Shown piece by piece: positions 54,664 through 63,909 of a DNA stretch of 64,000 bases; the stretch's first letter is position 1, and each line of letters opens with the position of its first letter. Under the pieces are notes generated by a model. It saw only the letters and a list, made by a program, of their open reading frames with translations, searched no databases and was not told where the DNA came from. The stretch is from Natranaerofaba carboxydovora (GTDB lineage: Bacteria; Bacillota; Natranaerobiia; Natranaerobiales; Natranaerofabaceae). A program made the translations under genes and the position numbers. Location of the stretch: the NCBI RefSeq assembly GCF_022539405.1, contig NZ_CP054394.1:932501-996500 (forward strand), in the 5' to 3' direction.

Positions 54664-55305
54664 TTGCAAGTTATTGCTATTGTCCCGGCTTATAATGAGG
54701 AAAATACGGTAGGTTCGGTGGTAAGTGTATTAAATCAGGCTCCGCTGATCGATGATATAGTTGTGGTAAGCGATGGGTCAACAGACAAAACTGTTGAAGT
54801 TGCCATAGAAAATGGTGCCCGTGTGGTTGAATTAAAAGAAAACAAGGGCAAAGGGGGAGCTATGAAAGCAGGGCTTGAGAAGTATCCTGCTGATGTCATT
54901 TTATTTTTAGATGCTGATTTAATTGGTTTAACAAGAGAACATGTGGAAAATCTGGTTTTGCCTGTGCTACATAGAGACGCAGATATGACTGTAGGGATAT
55001 TCGAAAAAGGTAGGTTTGCAACTGACTTAGCACAAAAATTTGCCCCAAATCTTTCAGGTCAAAGAGCAGTTAATAGATGGGTGCTTGAAAATATATCCGA
55101 TATTGATATGGCTAGGTTTGGAGTAGAGATAGCTTTAAATAGAATGATAGAGAAAAATCAAATTAAAGTTAAAGAAGTATTTCTTGAAAATATGAGCCAT
55201 GTTATGAAGGAGGAAAAACGGGGGGTTTTGAAAGGGCTCGCCGCAAGAATGAAAATGTACTGGGAAATAATGAAATACTTTACAAAAACCGGGGTAAAAA
55301 AATAA
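54664..55305 (+). CDS. Family 2 glycosyltransferase, short form
   Basis: Cytosolic GT-A fold transferase of 213 residues. It has IVPAYNEENTVGSVVSVL, VVSDGSTDKT, NKGKGGAMKAGL and the metal-binding DXD in ILFLDADLIG, then LSGQRAVNRWVL. No membrane segment is evident, although the C-terminus is basic and amphipathic. Donor and acceptor cannot be told from sequence; polyprenyl-phosphate, a glycolipid or a glycosylated small solute are possible. It lies between ispG and polC, where I do not recall a conserved glycosyltransferase. TTG start after AGGGGGTGG. Confidence 0.85.
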   Translation: MQVIAIVPAYNEENTVGSVVSVLNQAPLIDDIVVVSDGSTDKTVEVAIENGARVVELKENKGKGGAMKAGLEKYPADVILFLDADLIGLTREHVENLVLPVLHRDADMTVGIFEKGRFATDLAQKFAPNLSGQRAVNRWVLENISDIDMARFGVEIALNRMIEKNQIKVKEVFLENMSHVMKEEKRGVLKGLAARMKMYWEIMKYFTKTGVKK

Positions 55306-55317
55306 GGGGGAAGTAGT

Positions 55318-58300
55318 TTGCAAGTAAACCCGATCTTATCACCAGAAATTAAAGATAAAATTATAAAATGCGTTGTGTTAGAAAAATCCAGAGTTTTACA
55401 TTTAGTAGTGGAAACATCAGATTCTAAAATAGAATCTGATTCTAAAATAGAAGATGAAGAAGCATCACCTGAAATATTCAAAGAACTTCAAAAATATAAT
55501 ACAACTTTGACCAATCAAATTCCAGGTCTAACTGGAGTTTATTATATTTTTGTACCAGAAAAATTAAATTTACAATCAGAACTTTTAGAAGATGAGCTTA
55601 AAGAAATTATTAAAATAAATAAAAATATTTTTTTAAACTGTGTTAAAGATAAATTTCCTTCCCTATATGGGTGTTTAAAAAATACCGAATGGGATTATTC
55701 TGATGGAGTTTTGAAGATAATATTTTTGAGTCCGGTCAACAAAGAAATAGCTGGCAAAAAGAATGCACAAAAATTAATTAATGAGTACTTTTATCCTGTC
55801 TTCAGAAAGAATCTAAAAATAAACATGGAAACGAATACCAATAAAGGCCTAGAGAATACAGAGGATAGTCAATATGACTATGAAACAATAGTTATAGAGG
55901 AAGAAAAAGAAAAAACAAGTGAACAAAGTAAAAAAGGTAATACTTCACATTCTTCTAATGGAGTTATTCTTGGTAAAAAAATAAACACAGAGGCTACACC
56001 TCTTGAAAACGTAATTGAAGAGGACCGTAATCTAGTAGTTGAAGGAAAACTTTTTTCAATGGAAGTTCGAGTTCTAAAAAGTAAAAGGCAGTTAGTTATA
56101 TTCTATATCACAGATTATAAGGATTCTATAACGGTTAAGTTTTTCATGGGTGAAAAAGATACTTTATCAGATGATTTAAAAGAAGGAGTTTGGGTAAAAG
56201 TAAAAGGGGATGTAATAACAGATCAGTTTACCCAAGAGTTAACACTTCAAGCTAAAGATATAGTTATAACAGAACCAAAAGATATAAGAATAGACAGTGA
56301 AGAAAACAAACGTGTAGAATTACATGCTCATACAAAAATGAGTGCGCTAGACTGTACATGTAGTGCTACTGAATTGATAGAACGAGCTGAAAAATGGGGG
56401 CATAAAGCAATAGCCATAACAGATCACGGGGTTGTTCAATCTTTTCCTGAGGCTTACGAAGCTGCTTCAGGGAAAAATGTTAAGGTCATCTATGGAGTAG
56501 AGGCGTATCTAGTAGAAGATGAAAAAGATTATAAATCTACCTCATATCATTGTATTATACTGGTAAAAAACAAAGAAGGCCTAGAAAAGCTTTATAAGTT
56601 AGTTACAGATTCTCACATTAAGTTTTTCTACAAAAAACCTAGAATCCCCAAAAACAGATTAAAAGAAGTAAGAGAAAATCTTATTATTGGTTCTGCATGT
56701 GAAGCTGGTGAGCTAATAAGAACGATGGTAGATTATATAAAGAAGGGCAAGTTAGAAGAAAACTATGACAAAGTTAGAGACATAGCTGATTTTTACGATT
56801 TTTTGGAAATCCAACCTCTGTCAAATAATGAATTTTTGGTAAGGGAAGGTATACTAGAAGAAAAAGAATTACAAGATCTTAATAAAAGAATAGTCCAACT
56901 TGCTAAAGAAATGGATAAACCATATTGTGCTAGTGGTGATGTACACTTTTTAGAACCCTGGGATGAGATATATAGAAAGATTTTGATGGCAGGACAAGGA
57001 TTTTCGGATATTACACAACCTCCGTTGTATTTTAAAACAACGACAGAGATGTTAGATGAGTTTTCGTATTTAGGAGAAGAGGATGCTTACGAAGCAGTTA
57101 TTACTAACCCAAATAAATTATCTTCTATGGTTGAAGATATCAAACCTGTACCTGACGGGCTTTATACCCCGGAAATTGAAGGGGCAGAAGAAAAGGTTAG
57201 GGAAATGACTTATGATCATGCTAAAGAATTGTACGGGGACCCCCTTCCTGAAATAATTGAACAGCGGATTGAAGAAGAGTTAAAAAGTATAATTGATCAA
57301 GGGTATGCTGTAATATATTATATAAGTCACAAATTAACTAAAAAATCTTTAGAAGACGGTTATCTTGTTGGTTCAAGAGGGTCCGTTGGATCTTCTTTAG
57401 TAGCGACATTATGCGAGATTACCGAAGTCAATCCAATGCCTCCCCACTACAGATGTTCCGAGTGCAAATACTCAGAATTTATCCAGGATGGTAGCGTTGG
57501 ATCAGGTGTGGATCTACCAGATAAAAAATGTCCCGAATGTGGGGATGATTTATCTAAAGATGGTTACGATATACCTTTTGCAGTATTTATGGGCTTTCAT
57601 GGTGAGAAGGTCCCTGATATTGATCTGAATTTTTCTGGTGAATATCAACCAACAGCTCATGAGTATATTGAAGAACTATTTGGTAAAGATTCAGTATATA
57701 GAGCGGGTACAATTGGCACAATAGCTAAAAAGACCGCCTATGGTTTTGTACGTGGATTTTATCAAGATCAGGATAAAATACCAAGACAAGCCGAAATTGA
57801 TAGACTTGTAGAAGGTTGTACAGGAACTAAGCGTACTACAGGTCAACATCCTGGAGGATTAATGATTGTGCCGCAAAACCTTGATATTCACCAGTTTTGC
57901 CCAGTTCAGCATCCTGCGGATAATAAAGATGCCAAAGTGATGACGACTCACTTCGATTACGGGGCAGTAGGTGAAAAGTTATTAAAACTAGACGTATTAG
58001 GCCATGATGTTCCTACTATAATTCATATGCTTGAAAGTATGACAGAAGTTAATGCTCTAGAGATACCTTTAGATGACCAGAAAACAATGGAGATTTTTTC
58101 GAAAACGGACCCACTCGATGTTAGCCCTGAAGATATTGGTTGTGTAGTAGGGACTCTTGGTATCCCCGAGTTTGGCACTTCTTTTGTACGTCAGATGTTA
58201 GAGGATACAAGGCCTGATAGTTTTGCTGAGCTTGTTAGAATTTCAGGGCTTAGTCATGGGACTGATGTTTGGTTAAACAATGCCCAGGACCTTGTTTCTG

Positions 58301-59037
58301 ATGGAATTGCCAAATTAAATGAGGTGATATCAACAAGAGATGATATCATGGTTTATTTGATGTATAAAGGGATGGAACCGGGAACTGCTTTTAATATAAT
58401 GGAAAAGGTTAGAAAAGCTAAAGGGTTATCTGAGGATCTCCTGCAGGCCATGAAAGATATAGATGTACCTAATTGGTATATTGATTCCTGCTTAAAGATA
58501 AAATATTTGTTTCCAAAAGCTCATGCCGTTGCTTACACCATGATGTCTTTTAGGATCGCATATTTTAAAGTATATTATCCTGAAGCTTTTTATGCAGCGT
58601 TTTTTACAGTAAAAGCAGAGGATTTTGACTCAGATTTAATAGTTAAAGGTCCAGAAGCAGTTGATAATAGACTTGAGGAAATTAATTCTAAAGGAAATAA
58701 CGCTACACCTAAAGAGAAGAGTGAAATAGTGGTATTAGAGGTCGCAAAGGAGATGTTTGCTAGAGGTGTTAAAACAACACCGGTAGACCTATATAAATCA
58801 CATAGCTTTAGATTTCAACTTACTGATGATAAGAAACTTCTCCCGCCTCTTGTAACATTAAAAGGACTTGGTTTATCAGTTGCCGAGCAGCTGGTGGAAA
58901 AGAGAGAGAAAATGGAATTTTTGTCTATTGAAGATATGAAAAAAAGATGCAAGGTTCCTAAGACAGCTATAGAGGTCATGAAAGAACATGGCTGCTTGGA
59001 TGAGCTTCCAGAAAACAATCAGCTCAGCTTGTTCTAA
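55318..59037 (+). CDS. polC: DNA polymerase III alpha subunit PolC lacking the exonuclease domain
   Basis: Replicative polymerase of low-G+C Gram-positives, 1239 residues against about 1440 in Bacillus. Order: N-terminal region (about 1-235), OB-fold (about 236-320), PHP domain (VELHAHTKMSALDC near 333), polymerase domain with zinc cysteines (CSEC...CPEC), catalytic region PDIDLNFSGEYQ near 765, TGQHPGG, KLDVLGHD, and the terminal clamp-binding NQLSLF. In Bacillus the DEDD exonuclease (DVETTGL onwards) interrupts PHP after GLEANIVDD. Here GVEAYLVEDE at about 393-402 runs straight into YHCIILVKNKEGLEKL, so about 180-190 residues are missing cleanly. Start TTG. Confidence 0.95.
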   Translation: MQVNPILSPEIKDKIIKCVVLEKSRVLHLVVETSDSKIESDSKIEDEEASPEIFKELQKYNTTLTNQIPGLTGVYYIFVPEKLNLQSELLEDELKEIIKINKNIFLNCVKDKFPSLYGCLKNTEWDYSDGVLKIIFLSPVNKEIAGKKNAQKLINEYFYPVFRKNLKINMETNTNKGLENTEDSQYDYETIVIEEEKEKTSEQSKKGNTSHSSNGVILGKKINTEATPLENVIEEDRNLVVEGKLFSMEVRVLKSKRQLVIFYITDYKDSITVKFFMGEKDTLSDDLKEGVWVKVKGDVITDQFTQELTLQAKDIVITEPKDIRIDSEENKRVELHAHTKMSALDCTCSATELIERAEKWGHKAIAITDHGVVQSFPEAYEAASGKNVKVIYGVEAYLVEDEKDYKSTSYHCIILVKNKEGLEKLYKLVTDSHIKFFYKKPRIPKNRLKEVRENLIIGSACEAGELIRTMVDYIKKGKLEENYDKVRDIADFYDFLEIQPLSNNEFLVREGILEEKELQDLNKRIVQLAKEMDKPYCASGDVHFLEPWDEIYRKILMAGQGFSDITQPPLYFKTTTEMLDEFSYLGEEDAYEAVITNPNKLSSMVEDIKPVPDGLYTPEIEGAEEKVREMTYDHAKELYGDPLPEIIEQRIEEELKSIIDQGYAVIYYISHKLTKKSLEDGYLVGSRGSVGSSLVATLCEITEVNPMPPHYRCSECKYSEFIQDGSVGSGVDLPDKKCPECGDDLSKDGYDIPFAVFMGFHGEKVPDIDLNFSGEYQPTAHEYIEELFGKDSVYRAGTIGTIAKKTAYGFVRGFYQDQDKIPRQAEIDRLVEGCTGTKRTTGQHPGGLMIVPQNLDIHQFCPVQHPADNKDAKVMTTHFDYGAVGEKLLKLDVLGHDVPTIIHMLESMTEVNALEIPLDDQKTMEIFSKTDPLDVSPEDIGCVVGTLGIPEFGTSFVRQMLEDTRPDSFAELVRISGLSHGTDVWLNNAQDLVSDGIAKLNEVISTRDDIMVYLMYKGMEPGTAFNIMEKVRKAKGLSEDLLQAMKDIDVPNWYIDSCLKIKYLFPKAHAVAYTMMSFRIAYFKVYYPEAFYAAFFTVKAEDFDSDLIVKGPEAVDNRLEEINSKGNNATPKEKSEIVVLEVAKEMFARGVKTTPVDLYKSHSFRFQLTDDKKLLPPLVTLKGLGLSVAEQLVEKREKMEFLSIEDMKKRCKVPKTAIEVMKEHGCLDELPENNQLSLF
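55417..55452 (+). repeat. 18-bp tandem duplication inside polC
   Basis: Two adjacent copies of TC(A/T)GATTCTAAAATAGAA encode SDSKIE twice in the variable N-terminal region of PolC. It is in frame and probably neutral. Confidence 0.8.
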
Positions 59038-59087
59038 ATCTTAACTGCAAAAAATCTATTCACAAAAGTATAGAGTTTTTGGTTCTA

Positions 59088-59116
59088 TTGCACCCTGGTA
59101 GCTGTTGTGTTAAAAT
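59088..59116 (+). promoter_or_regulatory. Putative promoter of the rimP-nusA-infB operon
   Basis: TTGCAC (59088-59093) and TAAAAT (59111-59116) are spaced by 17 bases, with a TGT directly before the -10 (extended -10). It lies in the 205-base gap after polC, 130 bases before rimP. Confidence 0.65.
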
Positions 59117-59163
59117 TACTATGGTAAGCTATAAAGTTATCATTAATTAACCCGGTCAAGGCG

Positions 59164-59186
59164 AAGAGTGGGATTTTCCCACTCTT
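59164..59186 (+). terminator. Perfect 10-bp hairpin in the rimP leader
   Basis: AAGAGTGGGA pairs with TCCCACTCTT around a TTT loop, ending in TTTAA. It lies between the rimP promoter and the rimP start, so it can act as an attenuator or leader element for the nusA operon. NusA autoregulation of such leaders is known in other bacteria; its use here is inference. Confidence 0.65.
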
Positions 59187-59242
59187 TAATCGTATATATG
59201 GAATTTAAACAATTTATAGATAGTTGGGAGGTATATTAGAAT

Positions 59243-59710
59243 ATGGGTAATAAAAAGAATACAGACACAATTTTGGAAATGCTTGAACCCCATATAAATA
59301 ACTTAGGCTATGAATTAGTTGAAATAGACTTAATTAAAGAAAGCGGGCAGTGGTATTTACGAGTGTATATCGACCACCAAGGCGGAATTACTCTTGACGA
59401 TTGTCAAAAAGTCAGTCAAGAACTTGATTGGATTTTGGATGAAAAAGACCCAATACCGCATAGTTATATATTAGAGGTATCTTCACCGGGTGCGGAACGC
59501 CCGTTAAAAAAAGAGAAAGATTTCGTAAGATTTACAGGTCGCAAGATACAGGTTAGTACTTATAAACCAATAGATAATCAAAGAAGGTTTAAGGGAGAAC
59601 TATTAGGTCTAAATGAGGCGAAAGAAATATTATTACAAACTGAAGACAAAGGCGAGATTTCAATTCCAAGGGAAAATATTGCAAAAGCAAATCTCGTTTT
59701 GGAGTTTTAG
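59243..59710 (+). CDS. rimP: Ribosome maturation factor RimP
   Basis: 30S assembly factor. The 155-residue protein has the two-domain pattern with LGYELVEIDLIKE, LRVYIDHQGGITLDDCQKVSQELDWILDE (in parts) and the conserved YILEVSSPGAERPLK. TGGGAGG precedes the ATG. nusA starts 18 bases after its stop, the usual arrangement. Confidence 0.95.
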   Translation: MGNKKNTDTILEMLEPHINNLGYELVEIDLIKESGQWYLRVYIDHQGGITLDDCQKVSQELDWILDEKDPIPHSYILEVSSPGAERPLKKEKDFVRFTGRKIQVSTYKPIDNQRRFKGELLGLNEAKEILLQTEDKGEISIPRENIAKANLVLEF

Positions 59711-59728
59711 AGAAGGAGGTTGTGGAAT

Positions 59729-60844
59729 ATGAATCCTGAATTCATAGGAGCTATAGAGGAACTTGAAAGAGAAAGAGGTATAGATAAGGAAGTTCTTTTT
59801 CAGGCTATTGAAGCAGCACTTATATCAGCATATAAAAGAAATTTTGACTCTGCCCAAAACGTCAGAATAGTAATGGAAAGAGAAACAGGTGATATTCAAG
59901 TACTTGAACAAAAAGAAGTTGTTGAAGAAGTAAAGAATGAACAGGAAGAAATTAGCCATGAAGATGCAAAACAAATTCGAAGTGATTATGAAATTGGAGA
60001 TATAGTGGAGCATGAGGTTACTCCGAAAAACTTTGGTAGGATTGCAGCCCAAACTGCCAAACAAGTGGTTATCCAAAGAATTAGAGAAGCCGAGAGAGAG
60101 ATAGTGTTTGAAGAATATGTACACAGGCAGGATGATGTTATTACAGGAATAATACAGCGAACCGAACAAAATAATGTTATTGTTGACCTTGGTAAAGTTG
60201 AGGCTGTCATACCGCCTACAGAACAAATGGAAAGTGATAAATATGATCAGGGTGAGCGGATAAAAGCTTATGTGGTTGAAGTTAAAAAAACTACTAAAGA
60301 GCCCTATGTTATGTTATCTAGAACTCATCCGGGCCTTATCAAAAGACTGTTTGAATTAGAAGTTCCAGAAATCTTTCAAGGTGTAGTAGAAGTCAAATCT
60401 GTCTCTAGAGAGGCAGGACAAAGATCAAAAATAGCTGTTCATTCCAGGCAGGATGAAGTCGACCCGGTAGGTAGTTGTGTTGGCCCAAAAGGAAGTAGAG
60501 TTCAAACTATAGTTAAGGAATTAAATGGCGAAAAAATTGATATAGTAAAATGGTCAGATGACCCAAAAGAGTTGATATCTAATTCTTTAAGCCCCACTAA
60601 AGTGATGAAGGTTGACATAGATGAGAAAAATAACTATGCCCGTGTTGTGGTACCTGATGATCAGCTTTCCCTTGCAATTGGGAAAGAAGGCCAAAATGCC
60701 AGGCTTGCTGCAAAGCTAACTAATTGGAAAATAGATATTTTGAGTGAATCTAAAGCTTATGAACAGTCCGAAACAGGCAACATAGAAGATGTGCCAAATG
60801 ATGCATCGCCTGAATATTCCTCAATTGAAGACCCCGATAGTTAA
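59729..60844 (+). CDS. nusA: Transcription termination/antitermination factor NusA
   Basis: RNA polymerase-bound factor for pausing, termination and antitermination. The 371-residue protein has the N-terminal RNAP-binding domain, an S1 domain (DIVEHEVTPKNFGRIA, GIIQRTEQNNVIVDLG), and two KH domains (VGSCVGPKGSRVQTIVKEL, LAIGKEGQNARLAAKL in parts), then a short acidic tail. It has no C-terminal acidic repeats, as is usual for Firmicutes. ATG 59729 has AAGGAGG 8 bases upstream. Confidence 0.97.
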   Translation: MNPEFIGAIEELERERGIDKEVLFQAIEAALISAYKRNFDSAQNVRIVMERETGDIQVLEQKEVVEEVKNEQEEISHEDAKQIRSDYEIGDIVEHEVTPKNFGRIAAQTAKQVVIQRIREAEREIVFEEYVHRQDDVITGIIQRTEQNNVIVDLGKVEAVIPPTEQMESDKYDQGERIKAYVVEVKKTTKEPYVMLSRTHPGLIKRLFELEVPEIFQGVVEVKSVSREAGQRSKIAVHSRQDEVDPVGSCVGPKGSRVQTIVKELNGEKIDIVKWSDDPKELISNSLSPTKVMKVDIDEKNNYARVVVPDDQLSLAIGKEGQNARLAAKLTNWKIDILSESKAYEQSETGNIEDVPNDASPEYSSIEDPDS

Positions 60845-60881
60845 TTAGGTTGAGGAATGCTTCGAAAGGAGGCGACTTACT

Positions 60882-61169
60882 TTGACCAAAAAGAAGAAAA
60901 AAACTCCAACTCGTTTGTGTGTAGGATGTCATGAAAAGTATCCTAAAAAAGAACTGATAAGGATAGTAAAAACTCCTGATGAAGAAGTAAAATTAGATGA
61001 TACAGGTAAAATGAATGGGCGGGGAGTTTATATTTGTAAAAACGAAGATTGTTTAAACGAAGTACTTAAAAAAAATAAATTGCAAAAATCATTAAAAAAA
61101 GAGATAAAAGATGAAACTAAGGAAGAAATCAAGAAAAACTACTTTGAACTTATAGGTGAAGGACAATGA
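60882..61169 (+). CDS. rnpM: RNase P modulator RnpM (YlxR)
   Basis: Small nucleic-acid-binding protein; in Bacillus it was reported to bind and modulate RNase P. The 95-residue product has RLCVGCHEKYPKKELIRIV, GRGVYICKNEDCL and a lysine-rich end. TTG start with GAAAGGAGG upstream. It shares ATGA with ylxQ and keeps the conserved nusA-ylxR-ylxQ-infB order. Confidence 0.93.
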   Translation: MTKKKKKTPTRLCVGCHEKYPKKELIRIVKTPDEEVKLDDTGKMNGRGVYICKNEDCLNEVLKKNKLQKSLKKEIKDETKEEIKKNYFELIGEGQ

Positions 61170-61492
61170 ATTTGATTGGCCTCATATATAAAGCTAAAAA
61201 ACTAGAAATTGGGATGGATAATGTTATAGATAGTATTAAAGAAGGAAATTGTTATTTGGTGATTTATGCAGAAGATATAGGTGCTAATTCTTTAAAAAAG
61301 ATCAAAAAAATTTGTCAAGCTAACGGTATTAAAATAATACAAGGGAAAAATAAAAGAATAATTGGTGAATATTTGGGCAAAAGGCCGGTAGGCCTAATAG
61401 GTATTACTGATCCTAACTTTGCATCTAAATTAACTAGATCTATTTCTGAGGAGGGCAACAAAAATGGAGGTGGCGTAGATGGGAAAAATTAG
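61166..61492 (+). CDS. L7Ae-family RNA-binding protein YlxQ
   Basis: Kink-turn-type RNA-binding protein of the L7Ae/L30e/S12e family (YlxQ; RplGB in Bacillus naming). The 108-residue product has [35 protein letters not shown] and [14 protein letters not shown]. It overlaps rnpM by 4 bases and infB by 14 bases, so all three are probably coupled. The last ten residues are encoded by the ribosome site of infB (GGAGGTGG). Confidence 0.9.
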   Translation: MNLIGLIYKAKKLEIGMDNVIDSIKEGNCYLVIYAEDIGANSLKKIKKICQANGIKIIQGKNKRIIGEYLGKRPVGLIGITDPNFASKLTRSISEEGNKNGGGVDGKN

Positions 61493-63494
61493 AGTGTATC
61501 AACTTGCAAAAGAACTAGGAGTTAATAGTAAAGAACTTGTAAATACTTTATTGGAACTTGATATATCTGTAAAGAACCATATGAGTACTCTAGAAGAGGA
61601 AGAAGCTGTAATGGTTAAAGAGCTTTATGATGTAGAGGTTGAAGATAAGACACAAGATAAAGATGATAATGAAGCAGCAGAAGAGAAACCAGGAGATAAT
61701 AAAGAAGGCAAAGAAGATAAAGACGATGCAGATGAACTAGTAGAAGTTAGTATACCCATTACAGTTGGAGAATTAGCTGAAAAGCTTGAAATCAATTCTT
61801 CAGATATTATAACTAAACTAATTAATAAAGGTATGATGGTAACCAAAAATCAAAATCTTGATGAAGATACTCTTGAATTTTTGAAAGAAGATTTTTCTTT
61901 TGAGATAAAGCAGGGTAGTGAAGAAGCTGAGGATGAAGATATAGCTCTTCTCGAAGAAGAACCTGTGGGAGAGGCGACAGAACGCCCGCCTGTTATTACT
62001 GTTATGGGGCATGTGGATCATGGAAAAACTAAAGTGTTAGACAATATTAGGAAAACGAATGTTCAAGAAAAAGAAGCTGGGGGAATAACTCAGCATATTG
62101 GTGCTTATAGAGTGATTTATAATAATAAAACTATAACTTTTCTTGATACACCAGGCCACGAAGCGTTTACAGCTATGAGGGCAAGGGGAGCTGAAGTTAC
62201 TGATATTGCTATAATTGTTGTAGCTGCTGACGATGGAGTAATGCCTCAAACAGTTGAAGCTATAAACCACGTAAAAGCTGCAGGAGTTCCCATGATAGTG
62301 GCTATTAATAAAATAGATAAACATAACTCCAATCCTGACAAAGTCAAACAGGATTTAATGGAGCATGGTCTCGTTCCAGAAGAATGGGGAGGAGATACAA
62401 TTTGTGTGTCCATAAGTGCTTTAAAAGGAGAAGGTTTAGACGAACTTTTAGAGATGATTGTTCTTGTTGCTGAAATGAATGAGCTAACAGCATATCCAGA
62501 GAAAAAGGCCGAAGGTACGGTAATAGAAGCAGAGTTAGATAAAGGTAGGGGGCCTGTAGGAACTGTTCTGGTTAGGGATGGCACATTAAAAATTGGCGAT
62601 TCATTTGTATGTGGTAATACCTATGGTAGAGTGAGAGCAATGGTTGATGATGAAGGCAAAAAAATAAAAGAAGCTGGTCCTTCAACTCCAGTAGAAATAC
62701 AAGGTCTTGCAGATGTACCACAAGCAGGAGAAATTTTTAAGGCAGTTAAAAGTGAAAAGCTTGCCAGAAGCATATCTGCGAAAAGACAGGAAAAACAAAG
62801 AGAGAAAGATCTTGCCAAAAATCAAAAAGTTTCACTGGATGACCTTTACTCGCAGATTCAAAAAGGTGAAGTAAAAGAGCTGAATATTATTATTAAAGGT
62901 GATGTAAGGGGTTCAGTAGAAGCTCTAAGGAAAAGTTTGTTGAACTTAAATGATGAAATGGAAGAAGTGCAGTTAAAGGTGATTCATGGTGGTGTTGGAG
63001 CGATAACAGAAAGTGACATTATGCTTGCAAATGCTTCTGGTGCTATCGTGATTGGATTTAATGTAAGGCCAGAACCAAATAGTAAAAAACTAGCTGAAAA
63101 AGAAAACATAGACATTCAATTATATACAGTTATTTATGAGGCTATAGAAGATGTTAAATCTGCAATGGCTGGTATGTTAGATCCGGAGTATAAAGAAGAA
63201 AGTCTTGGAAGAATAGAAGTAAGAAAAGTATTTAAAGTTTCAGGTATTGGAAATATTGCAGGTTGTTATGTTCTAGAAGGTCTTGTAAATAACGACTCAA
63301 ATATAAGAGTAGTTAGGGACGGAATAGTGATTCAGGAAGATGAAATTGAAACGCTAAAACGATTCAAAGATGATGTAAAAGAAGTTAAAAAAGGATATGA
63401 ATGTGGAATACTTTTAAAAAGTTTTAGAGATGTTAAAGAAGGAGATATTTTAGAAGCATACAAATATAAAGAAGTTGCAAGAACACAAGGCTAA
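61479..63494 (+). CDS. infB: Translation initiation factor IF-2
   Basis: GTPase that brings initiator tRNA to the 30S. The 671-residue protein has two IF2_N units ([16 protein letters not shown] and [17 protein letters not shown]), joined and followed by very acidic linkers. The G domain has GHVDHGKT (residues 177-184), [15 protein letters not shown] and NKIDK, and C-terminal domains run to [17 protein letters not shown]. The linker is shorter than in Bacillus. Confidence 0.97.
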   Translation: MGKIRVYQLAKELGVNSKELVNTLLELDISVKNHMSTLEEEEAVMVKELYDVEVEDKTQDKDDNEAAEEKPGDNKEGKEDKDDADELVEVSIPITVGELAEKLEINSSDIITKLINKGMMVTKNQNLDEDTLEFLKEDFSFEIKQGSEEAEDEDIALLEEEPVGEATERPPVITVMGHVDHGKTKVLDNIRKTNVQEKEAGGITQHIGAYRVIYNNKTITFLDTPGHEAFTAMRARGAEVTDIAIIVVAADDGVMPQTVEAINHVKAAGVPMIVAINKIDKHNSNPDKVKQDLMEHGLVPEEWGGDTICVSISALKGEGLDELLEMIVLVAEMNELTAYPEKKAEGTVIEAELDKGRGPVGTVLVRDGTLKIGDSFVCGNTYGRVRAMVDDEGKKIKEAGPSTPVEIQGLADVPQAGEIFKAVKSEKLARSISAKRQEKQREKDLAKNQKVSLDDLYSQIQKGEVKELNIIIKGDVRGSVEALRKSLLNLNDEMEEVQLKVIHGGVGAITESDIMLANASGAIVIGFNVRPEPNSKKLAEKENIDIQLYTVIYEAIEDVKSAMAGMLDPEYKEESLGRIEVRKVFKVSGIGNIAGCYVLEGLVNNDSNIRVVRDGIVIQEDEIETLKRFKDDVKEVKKGYECGILLKSFRDVKEGDILEAYKYKEVARTQG

Positions 63495-63522
63495 AGAAAG
63501 AAAAAGAGGATGGTGAGTTTTT

Positions 63523-63909
63523 ATGGATTCATCCAGAAAAAATAGAATGCAAGAAGAAGTAAAAAAAACAGTGAGTGAGATAGTTCAAAAAGAAGCTAAA
63601 GATCCAGATATTGGTTTTGTAACAATAACTAATGTAGACCTTTCAGGTGATCTTAGACATGCGAAAGTTTATGTAAGTGTTTATGGTGATGAAGAGCAGC
63701 GTCAAAAAACTTTAGATGCTCTTGAAAGGGCAACCGGTTTTGTAAGAAGTGAACTTGGAAACAGAATGAGATTTAAACATGTACCGGAATTAATTTTTAA
63801 ATTTGATGCTTCTATAGAGCATGGTGATAATATTAATAAAATTTTGCGAGAACTTGATCTGGGAAAAGATGATAGGGAAACCGATGAAGAGGCTGATAAA
63901 GATGAGTAA
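63523..63909 (+). CDS. rbfA: Ribosome-binding factor A
   Basis: Late 30S maturation and cold-adaptation factor. The 128-residue protein has NRMQEEVKKTVSEIVQKE, VTITNVDLSGDLRHAKVYVS and LGNRMRFKHVPELIFKFDASIEHGDNI (in parts), then an acidic tail. The Bacillus ylxP gene between infB and rbfA is absent. It overlaps the next gene by 8 bases. Confidence 0.95.
   Translation: MDSSRKNRMQEEVKKTVSEIVQKEAKDPDIGFVTITNVDLSGDLRHAKVYVSVYGDEEQRQKTLDALERATGFVRSELGNRMRFKHVPELIFKFDASIEHGDNINKILRELDLGKDDRETDEEADKDE

Noticed and set aside
59054-59082. Terminator directly after polC
   Set aside because: TCTAT/ATAGA arms make only five pairs with a long loop before GTTTTT; too weak to list.
59825-60226. Antisense open frame of 133 codons opposite nusA
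   Set aside because: Its translation is Phe/Asn/Tyr-rich without any family motif, and the sense strand is clearly nusA.
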